From Flavobacteriaceae bacterium (lineage in GTDB: Bacteria > Bacteroidota > Bacteroidia > Flavobacteriales > Flavobacteriaceae): a DNA stretch of 5,610 nt. Location: positions 5,410 to 11,019 of the forward strand of contig NVSL01000050.1 of the NCBI GenBank assembly GCA_002401215.1, written 5' to 3'. A model generated the notes under the pieces. The model was not told the DNA's origin. It worked only from the letters and a program-made list of their open reading frames with translations, and did not search any database. Below are positions 1 to 5,235 of the stretch, in pieces. Position 1 is the first letter of the stretch. The number at the start of each line of letters is the position of its first letter. A program made the translations under genes and the position numbers.

Positions 1-122
1 TACTACAAGAAATATTAGTCTACACTACCCTTGCATTAGCGATTGGTTTTTTAATTAAGAAATATTTCTTTAAAAAGAAATCCAACTCTTGTGGTGGAGA
101 TGATTCTTGCGGATGTCATTAA
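1..122 (+). CDS. FeoB-associated Cys-rich membrane protein (3' part)
   Basis: The codons in frame from position 3 encode 39 residues before the TAA at 120-122. The start lies outside the window, probably only a few codons upstream. The visible peptide has one hydrophobic segment (LVYTTLALAIGFLI), a basic stretch (KKYFFKKK), and a short tail with three cysteines and a final histidine (CGGDDSCGCH). This single-span helix plus Cys-rich tail is the layout of the small FeoB-associated peptides found downstream of feoB in Bacteroidetes. The family is thought to assist ferrous iron uptake at the inner membrane, but its exact role is not established. The three Cys and the His could bind metal (inference). 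No feoB is visible; it would be expected to the left of the window. The stop codon touches the left arm of the terminator at 121-178. Confidence 0.8.
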   Translation, partial: LQEILVYTTLALAIGFLIKKYFFKKKSNSCGGDDSCGCH

Positions 123-178
123 AAAAGTAGAGGTACGAAGTTGGATGTTAGAAGCTGAAACCAACTTTCTACTTTTTT
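121..178. terminator. Bidirectional intrinsic terminator between convergent genes
   Basis: AAAAAAGTAGA (121-131) is the exact reverse complement of TCTACTTTTTT (168-178). Inside it, AAGTTGG (138-144) pairs with CCAACTT (161-167), leaving a 6-nt bulge at 132-137 and a 16-nt loop. The right arm ends in six T on the + strand and the left arm gives six T on the - strand, so the hairpin can end transcription from either side. It begins inside the stop codon of the Feo-associated gene and lies about 50 nt beyond the stop of the ZIP transporter gene, as expected between convergent units. Confidence 0.75.
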
Positions 179-230
179 AGCAATCTTACATTCCCCATTC
201 GGGTTCCGATAGTTAAACGGAAAAGGGCTT

Positions 231-1055
231 TTATCCCAACCCAACGTCTAAAGTCATCATCACAACAAACCCTGCAATAAAACCCATTGTTGCGATGTCG
301 GTATATTTATCGCGCTGTGTTTCCGGAATCACTTCTTCTACTACTACAAAAATCATTGCACCGGCAGCAAATGCCAATGCATACGGTAAAATTGGTTGGA
401 AAGTAATCACCGCCCATGCGCCAATAACTGCTGCAATTGGCTCTACCATTGCCGATGCTTGCCCGTATTGAAAACTTTTCCATTTGCTAAATCCTTGTCG
501 CCTTAAAGGCATAGAAACCGCAAATCCTTCAGGAAAATTTTGAATTCCAATTCCGATTGCAAGAGCAACTGCACCTCCAATTGTTGCGCCGTCAAAACCT
601 GCTGCAACTCCACCAAATAATACACCGACTGCTAACCCTTCGGGGATATTATGCAAGGTAATTGCCAAAACCAAAAGTGTGGTTTTATGCCAAGGGGTTT
701 TTACGCCTTCCTTTTCTGATTCTTTGAAATTGACATGTAAATGCGGTAAAACTTTATCTAACCCAAAGAGCATAAAAGCACCTAAAGTAAATCCAACAAC
801 TGCCGGAATTACTTTTACAAATCCTTCTCCTGGGCTCATTTCTATTCCCGGAGCTAACAAACTCCAAAAACTTGCAGCTACCATCACACCACCTGTAAAT
901 CCTAACATTCCGTCGAATAATGCTCGGTTCATTCCTTTAAAAAAGAATACCAATGCGGCACCTGCTGCAGTCAACGCCCAGGTAAAAAGTGTTGCGTAAA
1001 ATGCTGCTAAAATTGGGTCGATACTTTCAAAATAACTTATTACTTGATCTAACAT
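231..1055 (-). CDS. ZIP-family divalent metal transporter (GufA/ZupT-like)
   Basis: This encodes a 274-residue inner-membrane protein with about eight hydrophobic segments (roughly 16-38, 48-68, 80-98, 126-150, 158-182, 200-218, 222-240, 254-272). It would move divalent cations such as Zn, Fe or Mn into the cytoplasm. The ZIP signatures are clear: HNIPEG at 135-140 in TM4, QNFPEG at 172-177 in TM5, SAMVEP at 201-206 in TM6 and EEVIPE at 240-245 in TM7. The candidate metal ligands are H135, N136, E139, Q172, E176 and E205. From memory of BbZIP, the TM5 aspartate of the second metal site is replaced here by N173, so that site may be weaker or differ in selectivity. The short loop with H105 and H107 may also bind metal. 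The ATG shares its A with the stop of the upstream DtxR-type gene (TAATG), which indicates translational coupling and shared metal control. The particular metal cannot be read from sequence. Confidence 0.93.
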   Translation of the reverse strand: MLDQVISYFESIDPILAAFYATLFTWALTAAGAALVFFFKGMNRALFDGMLGFTGGVMVAASFWSLLAPGIEMSPGEGFVKVIPAVVGFTLGAFMLFGLDKVLPHLHVNFKESEKEGVKTPWHKTTLLVLAITLHNIPEGLAVGVLFGGVAAGFDGATIGGAVALAIGIGIQNFPEGFAVSMPLRRQGFSKWKSFQYGQASAMVEPIAAVIGAWAVITFQPILPYALAFAAGAMIFVVVEEVIPETQRDKYTDIATMGFIAGFVVMMTLDVGLG

Positions 1056-1723
1056 TATTCAACTTCTTTAATAAATAAATTTTTTGTTATTTGATTGGAA
1101 AGAGAGCGTTCTTCATTGTCTATTTTCACCAACATAGAGTTGTCAAAATCTTCTTTATGAAGCACTTTTAATGTACTTCCCAATTTAATTTTCGAATTGT
1201 CTAAAAACTTTAAAAACAACGAAGAAGAATCACGAACTCCAACGACAACACAGGTAATTCCAACTTCAATAGTTGCCAAAGCATGATTTTTTTCCAACTC
1301 AATATTTCCATCTTTATCGGGTATCGGGTCACCGTGTGGATCATGAGTAGGATGGTCTAAAAACGCATCTAACTTCTCTGTCAATTTATCAGAATAGATA
1401 TGCTCTAACTGTTCGGCAAGTTCATGTACTTCATCCCAAGAGAATTCAAGTTTTTCAAACAAAAATACTTCCCATAACCTGTGATTTCTTACAATAGAAA
1501 CTGCTCTTTTTCTTCCAGATTTAGTTAAGGAAACTCCTTGATATTTTTTATAATCAACCAATTTTTTCTCTGCCAATTTTTTTATCATATCAGTAACAGA
1601 AGATGCTTTTGTTTCCAATTTATTGGCGATATCATTTGTACTAACAGCAGATTCCTTAATCGTTGATAAACTAAAAATAGCTTTCAAATAGTTTTCTTCG
1701 GTAAAAGATAATTCAATTTTCAT
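1055..1723 (-). CDS. DtxR/MntR-family metal-dependent transcriptional repressor
   Basis: This is a 222-residue cytoplasmic DNA-binding protein that would sense Fe(II) or Mn(II) and repress uptake genes. A winged helix-turn-helix occupies about residues 5-65 (VSTNDIANKLETKASSVTDMIKKL). The dimerisation and metal-binding domain follows to about 140, with the family signature DHPTHDPHGDPIP at 123-135. A C-terminal FeoA/SH3-like domain spans about 148-222. Aligned by eye with DtxR, ancillary-site ligands H81, E85 and H100 are kept, as are E107 and H108. The position of DtxR Cys102 (MntR Glu99) is E104, as in MntR. The position of DtxR Met10 (MntR Asp8) is N11, which matches neither. Mn versus Fe preference is therefore open. 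The gene is first in a two-gene unit with the ZIP transporter and is divergent from the reductase gene. The ATG at 1723 is preceded within 5 nt by a -7 promoter box. Confidence 0.93.
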   Translation of the reverse strand: MKIELSFTEENYLKAIFSLSTIKESAVSTNDIANKLETKASSVTDMIKKLAEKKLVDYKKYQGVSLTKSGRKRAVSIVRNHRLWEVFLFEKLEFSWDEVHELAEQLEHIYSDKLTEKLDAFLDHPTHDPHGDPIPDKDGNIELEKNHALATIEVGITCVVVGVRDSSSLFLKFLDNSKIKLGSTLKVLHKEDFDNSMLVKIDNEERSLSNQITKNLFIKEVE

Positions 1724-1727
1724 GCTG

Positions 1728-1735
1728 CAAATATA
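1728..1735 (-). promoter_or_regulatory. -7 promoter box of the dtxR-ZIP unit
   Basis: On the - strand this reads TATATTTG, a full match to the Bacteroidetes -7 element TAnnTTTG. Only CAGC separates it from the ATG at 1723. If it is used in the normal way, transcription would start at or within a few bases of the start codon, giving a leaderless or nearly leaderless mRNA. I see no good TTG -33 element at the expected 17-23 nt upstream; that area is occupied by the AT palindrome at 1753-1768. Confidence 0.5.
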
Positions 1736-1752
1736 TTATTTTTTATTCAATC

Positions 1753-1768
1753 ATAAATATATATTTAT
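1753..1768. promoter_or_regulatory. 16-bp AT palindrome, candidate operator
   Basis: ATAAATATATATTTAT is a perfect 16-bp inverted repeat. It starts 30 bp upstream of the regulator's ATG, where its -33 element would lie. Its position suits a homodimeric repressor acting on its own promoter, as is common for DtxR-family genes. However, pure AT palindromes arise easily by chance in DNA of this composition, and it does not resemble the classical DtxR or MntR boxes. Confidence 0.35.
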
Positions 1769-1772
1769 AGCT

Positions 1773-1820
1773 GTCTAAAAATAGTGTGTGAGCCGTCTAA
1801 TTTATTTGGGTCTAAAAATT
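1773..1820 (+). repeat. Three GTCTAA direct repeats in the divergent control region
   Basis: GTCTAAAAAT occurs at 1773-1782 and again, identical over 10 bases, at 1810-1819. A shorter copy, GTCTAATTT, lies at 1795-1803. The first two copies also share their left flank (AGCTGTCTAA versus AGCCGTCTAA). Start-to-start spacings are 22 and 15 bp. The third copy sits between the putative -33 and -7 elements of the reductase promoter. They may be binding sites for a regulator, possibly the adjacent DtxR-type protein (inference). Confidence 0.45.
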
Positions 1821-1833
1821 TGTAGTATTTTTG
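1805..1833 (+). promoter_or_regulatory. Promoter of the PanE-family gene
   Basis: TTTG at 1805-1808 and TATTTTTG at 1826-1833 match the flavobacterial TTG / TAnnTTTG promoter with a 17-bp spacer. The transcript would begin around 1838-1840, giving a leader of about 15 nt ending in an A-rich stretch before the ATG at 1855. Because the TTG at 1831-1833 is part of the -7 box, it cannot be the start codon. Confidence 0.6.
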
Positions 1834-1854
1834 AATGACTCTAATTCAAAACAA

Positions 1855-2787
1855 ATGAAAATACTTATTTACGGTACCGGTGCAGTTGGCGGATATTTCG
1901 GTGCAAGATTGGCACAAGCTGGCAACGATGTTACTTTTATTGCCAGAGGAAAACATTTAGAAGCAATCAAAAAAAATGGACTTCAAATTAAAAGTATTGA
2001 TGGTGATTTTACAATTTCACCAGCCAAAGCAACTGATGATATCTCTTCTTTATCTACTGATTTTGACCTCATCATTTTAGGTGTAAAATCATGGCAAGTG
2101 TTGGATGCTGCCAAAGCAATCAAACCTATTTTAAATGATAAGACACTTGTTTTACCAATTCAAAATGGTGTGAATAATGTTGATAAATTACTTTCTATAA
2201 TCGACCAAAAAAATGTCATTGCAGGGTTTTGTAAAATCTATGCCAAGGTTGATGGATTCGGAATTATCAACCATTTCTTTTTCCCGCCAGAAATTAATTT
2301 TGGCGAAATCAATAATGAAAAATCAGAACGGATTTTAAAACTACAATCCATATTTGAAAAAGCTACATTTAAGACTATAATTGCTGATGATATCATTGCT
2401 GATATCTGGAAAAAATTTATGTTTATTTGCGCTGTCAGTGGTCTTGGAGCATTGACTCGTGTGAGCATCGGTGCAATGGTAGCGAACGAAGAAACAAAAT
2501 CTCTCCTGCAAAAAACAGTAGAAGAAATTTATGCAATTGCACTTGCAAACGGAGTTAATCTACCGCTTGGAATGGACAAAATGATGCTAGGTTTTATCGT
2601 CAATCAACCTTATGAATCTACCGCTTCTACGCAACGAGATATTATGGAAGGACGTCCTTCGGAACTCGAAAATTTTAATGGATATATTGTAGAGCAAGGA
2701 AAAAAACACAAAATTAAAATCCCTGTAAATAAGTTTATTTACGAATGTTTACTTCCTCAAGAACGAATCGCTAGAAGTAAAAAATAA
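1855..2787 (+). CDS. Ketopantoate reductase family protein (PanE/ApbA-like)
   Basis: This is a 310-residue cytoplasmic NAD(P)H-dependent 2-oxoacid reductase; the family type member reduces 2-dehydropantoate to pantoate in vitamin B5 synthesis. An N-terminal Rossmann fold starts at residue 2 (KILIYGTGAVGGYFG, GxGxxG at 7-12), followed by the QNGVNN segment at 103-108. The C-terminal helical domain starts near 180. Aligned by eye with E. coli PanE, the catalytic lysine is K187, the catalytic glutamate E270 (GRPSELE), and N104 and S258 match N98 and S244. The two asparagines that help hold ketopantoate (N180 and N184 in E. coli) are I191 and S195 here. The protein may therefore act on a related 2-oxoacid instead of ketopantoate. 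The ATG at 1855 is preferred because the Rossmann strand starts right after it and an upstream in-frame TTG lies in the promoter. The gene is divergent from the dtxR-type gene. Confidence 0.88.
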   Translation: MKILIYGTGAVGGYFGARLAQAGNDVTFIARGKHLEAIKKNGLQIKSIDGDFTISPAKATDDISSLSTDFDLIILGVKSWQVLDAAKAIKPILNDKTLVLPIQNGVNNVDKLLSIIDQKNVIAGFCKIYAKVDGFGIINHFFFPPEINFGEINNEKSERILKLQSIFEKATFKTIIADDIIADIWKKFMFICAVSGLGALTRVSIGAMVANEETKSLLQKTVEEIYAIALANGVNLPLGMDKMMLGFIVNQPYESTASTQRDIMEGRPSELENFNGYIVEQGKKHKIKIPVNKFIYECLLPQERIARSKK

Positions 2788-2844
2788 GACTAAAAACCAC
2801 TCTATATTAAATGATAAAATCATCTTTTATTAAGAGAGAACTCG

Positions 2845-2852
2845 TAATTTTG
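2845..2852 (+). promoter_or_regulatory. -7 promoter box of the decarboxylase gene
   Basis: TAATTTTG fully matches the TAnnTTTG element and lies 14 nt before the ATG at 2867. No clear TTG is present 17-23 nt upstream, only a T-rich run at 2825-2828. The box suggests that the decarboxylase has its own promoter, with a very short A-rich leader, although it follows the reductase gene by only 79 bp in the same direction. Confidence 0.55.
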
Positions 2853-2866
2853 CAAAAAAATAAATT

Positions 2867-4108
2867 ATGCAGTATTGGAAAAAATATTCCCCGGAAGAAC
2901 TCGCTTCAAAAATTGACAATGCACTAAAACACAACGTCGATTTTTCGCATGACATCTCCTTAGGATATCCCGCTTCAAAATTAGACGGAAATGTGTTTTA
3001 TGACAATGCTCCGTTTTTAAAAGACGCCCCTTTATTGAGGGCTTATGTTGCAAATCCAAATCATATTGGCTGTCATACTTTGGGCGAATCTGAGCATGCT
3101 TTTAGCGGAACACACGAGCTAGAAAAGGAAGTTTTAAATGTACTTGCTGTTGACTTTTTTAATTGCAAACCCGGAAATTTTGATGGCTATATTGCAACCG
3201 GTGGTACCGAAGCAAACATACAAGCGCTTTGGGTTTATCGCAATCATTTTGTAAATAATCACGATGCAAAATTTAGTGAAATTGCCATTGTTGCATCAGA
3301 AGATACGCACTATTCAATCCCAAAAGGATCAAACTTATTAGGGATAGATTATATCATTACTCCTGTAGATTTTGAAACAAGAATGATTCAAAAAGAAGTG
3401 CTGTTTGACTTGATTAAAACTGCGAAATCCGAAGGTAAAAAATATTTTATTGCCGTTTCTAATATGGCGACAACGATGTTCGGTTCTGTGGATGATCCCA
3501 ATCTTTTTGTAGATGTTTTACAAGAATTAGATGTTGATTTTAAAATTCATATCGATGCCGCTTTTGGCGGATTTATTTATCCGTTTAGTAAAGGAAATGA
3601 CGAAATAGGATTGAACAATCCACACATAAGCTCAATCACTATCGATGCTCATAAAATGCTACAAGCACCTTATGGAACTGGGGTTTTCATCTGTAAAAAA
3701 GGGTTGATTCAAAATGTACTTACCAAAGAAGCGCAATATGTAAATGGGATGGATTTAACTTTAAGCGGGTCGAGATCTGGGGCAAATGCCATGGCGGTTT
3801 GGATGATTCTTTTTAGCTACGGACCTCATACTTGGTTCGAAAAAATTAGTGTTATTTTGATGCGAACACAATGGTTATGTGATCAATTAGACATGTTGAG
3901 AATTGGCTACTACAGACATTCAAAAATGAATATTGTGACCATGAAATCTGATGGAATTCCACACGAAATCGAAGAGGAATACGATTTAGTTCCGGAGACA
4001 CATGACGGAAATAACAAATGGTATAAGGTGGTGATTATGGATCACGTAGAAGTAAACCATCTTGAAAAATTAATTGATGCACTTAAAGAATTAAAAGCTA
4101 ATCAATAA
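2867..4108 (+). CDS. Group II PLP-dependent amino-acid decarboxylase
   Basis: This is a 413-residue soluble fold-type I enzyme of the pyridoxal-dependent decarboxylase family (histidine, glutamate, tyrosine and aspartate decarboxylases). TGGTEAN at 111-117 forms the phosphate-binding loop. H148 (EDTHYS) is placed to stack on the cofactor ring. D230 in HIDAAFGG pairs with the pyridine nitrogen. K263 in DAHKMLQAPYG is the Schiff-base lysine. GSRSGANAMAVW at 301-312 is the usual C-terminal family motif. No signal peptide or membrane segment is visible. The substrate cannot be fixed from motifs: the compact length resembles bacterial histidine decarboxylase and archaeal MfnA-like tyrosine/aspartate decarboxylases more than the longer glutamate enzymes. 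If it were aspartate, the product would be beta-alanine, which would fit the PanE-like neighbour, but this is speculative. The ATG at 2867 follows a good -7 box. The 3' end overlaps convergent lspA by 11 bp. Confidence 0.88.
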   Translation: MQYWKKYSPEELASKIDNALKHNVDFSHDISLGYPASKLDGNVFYDNAPFLKDAPLLRAYVANPNHIGCHTLGESEHAFSGTHELEKEVLNVLAVDFFNCKPGNFDGYIATGGTEANIQALWVYRNHFVNNHDAKFSEIAIVASEDTHYSIPKGSNLLGIDYIITPVDFETRMIQKEVLFDLIKTAKSEGKKYFIAVSNMATTMFGSVDDPNLFVDVLQELDVDFKIHIDAAFGGFIYPFSKGNDEIGLNNPHISSITIDAHKMLQAPYGTGVFICKKGLIQNVLTKEAQYVNGMDLTLSGSRSGANAMAVWMILFSYGPHTWFEKISVILMRTQWLCDQLDMLRIGYYRHSKMNIVTMKSDGIPHEIEEEYDLVPETHDGNNKWYKVVIMDHVEVNHLEKLIDALKELKANQ

Positions 4109-4736
4109 CTTCTGAAACGGTTTTTTCTTCCTTAGGGAAAACCGTTTTATTGAATACAATTAAGATTCCGACGCCACAAGAAATTGCAAAATCTGCTACA
4201 TTAAAAATGGCGTTAAAGAATGTAAATGTTTCTCCACCAACAAATGGAATCCATGAAGGGAACATCCCATTTTGGATGAATGGAAAATAAAACATGTCCA
4301 CTACTTTTCCGTGAAATAAGGTTCCGTAATTATCATCAGCAAATAAGGTTGCAAGGTCTCTACCTCCTGGGGTATCGAAGATAATTCCGTAAAAAACAGA
4401 ATCTATAATATTACCCAAAGCTCCTGCAAAAATTAATGCAATCGCAAATAATAATATTTTTGAGGCATTCTTTTTAATAGAATTTACCAACCAAAAAGCG
4501 ATTCCGGTGATGGCAAATAATCTAAAAATTGTTAGGAATAATTTTCCAGTTCTACCTCCAAACTCGGTTCCCCAAGCCATTCCGTTATTTTCTACAAACT
4601 GTAACCGCGCCCAATCTAGTCCGAGAATATGGACAGTTTCTCCATAATAAAAATGAGTTTTAATATAGATTTTTACGATTTGATCAATCAGTAAAACTAC
4701 AGTGATAATTAAAATGGATTTTGTTAATTGGCTCAT
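4098..4736 (-). CDS. lspA: Lipoprotein signal peptidase (signal peptidase II)
   Basis: This is a 212-residue inner-membrane aspartic peptidase that removes signal peptides from diacylglyceryl-modified prolipoproteins. Four hydrophobic segments are visible (about 6-24, 66-86, 92-112, 177-197). Family motifs occur in order: LLIDQIVK at 15-22, VENNGMAWG at 48-56, GALGNIID at 105-112, VVDM at 145-148 and FNVAD at 178-182. D147 and D181 are the expected catalytic pair. The protein is longer than the usual 160-170 residues because about 25 extra residues lie between GNIID and VVDM, and the stretch before FNVAD is also extended; this is inferred to be a Bacteroidetes-type form. It is the last gene of the leftward ileS - DksA-like - lspA group. 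In many proteobacteria lspA follows ileS directly. No promoter is seen in the 117-bp gap upstream, so it is probably read from the ileS side. Confidence 0.96.
   Translation of the reverse strand: MSQLTKSILIITVVLLIDQIVKIYIKTHFYYGETVHILGLDWARLQFVENNGMAWGTEFGGRTGKLFLTIFRLFAITGIAFWLVNSIKKNASKILLFAIALIFAGALGNIIDSVFYGIIFDTPGGRDLATLFADDNYGTLFHGKVVDMFYFPFIQNGMFPSWIPFVGGETFTFFNAIFNVADFAISCGVGILIVFNKTVFPKEEKTVSEVID
4115..4148 (+). terminator. Terminator hairpin embedded in the 3' end of lspA
   Basis: AAACGGTTTT (4115-4124) is the exact reverse complement of AAAACCGTTT (4138-4147), with a 13-nt loop. The right arm runs into TTTTATT. The hairpin begins 7 nt after the decarboxylase stop codon, the right place for its intrinsic terminator. 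It is wholly inside lspA, where the two arms encode the repeated KTV in KTVFPKEEKTV near the C-terminus. The T run is short (four), so efficiency is uncertain. Confidence 0.55.
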
Positions 4737-4764
4737 TTTTTATTTGTGAGAAGTCTTATTTAAA

Positions 4765-4827
4765 TGTCAGGTCGAGCGCTTCCAACAGTTCTCGTTCCGA
4801 TAATTATCGGAAGCGCTCGAACAGACA
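4765..4827. repeat. Nested inverted repeat, likely interspersed element
   Basis: TCGAGCGCTTCC (4772-4783) is the exact reverse complement of GGAAGCGCTCGA (4809-4820). An outer TGTC (4765-4768) pairs with GACA (4824-4827) across a 3x3 internal loop. Within the same stretch, TTCCGATAATTATCGGAA (4795-4812) is a perfect 18-bp palindrome sharing the right arm, so two mutually exclusive hairpins are possible. The GC-richer arms stand out from the AT-rich surroundings. I recall TCGAGCGC- and CCGATA...TATCGG-type repeats scattered between flavobacterial genes; only one copy is present here. There is no T run after it on the - strand, so it is not an obvious terminator. Confidence 0.6.
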
Positions 4828-4853
4828 GTTTATACTCTTTTGGAATAAAACAA

Positions 4854-5231
4854 CTATTGCATTTTTTTTGCCTCAATGCTCAAAGTTGCATGCGGCACTA
4901 ACATTAGACGTTGTTTTTGAATCAAGTTTCCTGTTGCACGACATATGCCATAGGTCTTGTTTTCGATACGCATCAACGCGTTATTTAAATCGCGAATAAA
5001 CTTTTCTTGACGGATTGCCAACTGCACATTTGCCTCTTTACTCATTGTTTCTGAGCCTTCTTCAAAGCCTTTAAATGTAGGTGAAGTGTCTTCTGTACCG
5101 TTATTTCTATCGTTTTTAAAAGTACCTTTTAACAAGTTTAAATCTTCTTGCGCATGGGCAATTTTATCTAAAATGATTCCTTTGAATTCTTCTAGATCGC
5201 TGTCTGAATATTTTACGGGATTTGTAGTCAT
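4854..5231 (-). CDS. TraR/DksA-family protein with degenerate zinc finger
   Basis: This encodes 125 residues from the ATG at 5231. DksA-family proteins bind the RNA polymerase secondary channel and, often with ppGpp, adjust transcription. An N-terminal helix (about 10-40) and a second helix (about 58-92, EEGSETMSKEANVQLAIRQEKFIRDLNNALMRIE) would form the coiled coil. The C-terminal domain keeps the family frame (YGICRATGNLIQKQRLMLVPHATLSIEA). The four zinc ligands expected as Cx2C-x17-Cx2C read C97, T100, S118 and A121, so three of four are lost and zinc binding is unlikely. The DxxDxA tip motif of E. coli DksA is also not obvious; the matching area contains GSETM. The ATG lies 4 nt after the ileS stop; an earlier TTG would overlap ileS and is less likely. 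Together with lspA downstream, the gene is probably co-transcribed with ileS. Function is assigned by family only. Confidence 0.88.
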   Translation of the reverse strand: MTTNPVKYSDSDLEEFKGIILDKIAHAQEDLNLLKGTFKNDRNNGTEDTSPTFKGFEEGSETMSKEANVQLAIRQEKFIRDLNNALMRIENKTYGICRATGNLIQKQRLMLVPHATLSIEAKKMQ

Positions 5232-5235
5232 TTTT

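Noticed and set aside
200..222. Short inverted repeat TTCCG...CGGAA before the ZIP gene end
   Set aside because: A 5-bp stem with a 9-nt loop is expected by chance and has no T run; the stronger hairpin at 121-178 explains termination.
679..999. Open frame of 106 codons on the + strand
   Set aside because: It lies wholly antisense to the ZIP transporter gene, has no recognisable domain and no promoter box.
1831..1854. Upstream in-frame TTG as start of the PanE-like gene
   Set aside because: The TTG is part of the -7 promoter box, so it would not be in the mRNA; the Rossmann strand begins right after the ATG at 1855.
2238..2468. Open frame of 76 codons on the - strand
   Set aside because: It is antisense to the PanE-like gene, with no domain and no start signals.
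2811..2823. Small hairpin ATGAT-AAA-ATCAT after the PanE-like gene, possible terminator
   Set aside because: The stem is only 5 AT-rich base pairs and the T run is poor, so it is too weak to call.
2865..3059. Open frame of 64 codons on the - strand
   Set aside because: It is antisense to the start of the decarboxylase gene and the protein has no recognisable features.
4765..4827. Inverted repeat as a rho-independent terminator of the ileS unit
   Set aside because: The stem is strong but no T run follows on the - strand, and lspA downstream has no visible promoter of its own.
4721..4999. Open frame of 92 codons on the + strand
   Set aside because: It runs across the inverted repeat and antisense to the DksA-like gene; its low-complexity Ser/Arg sequence is typical of a shadow frame.
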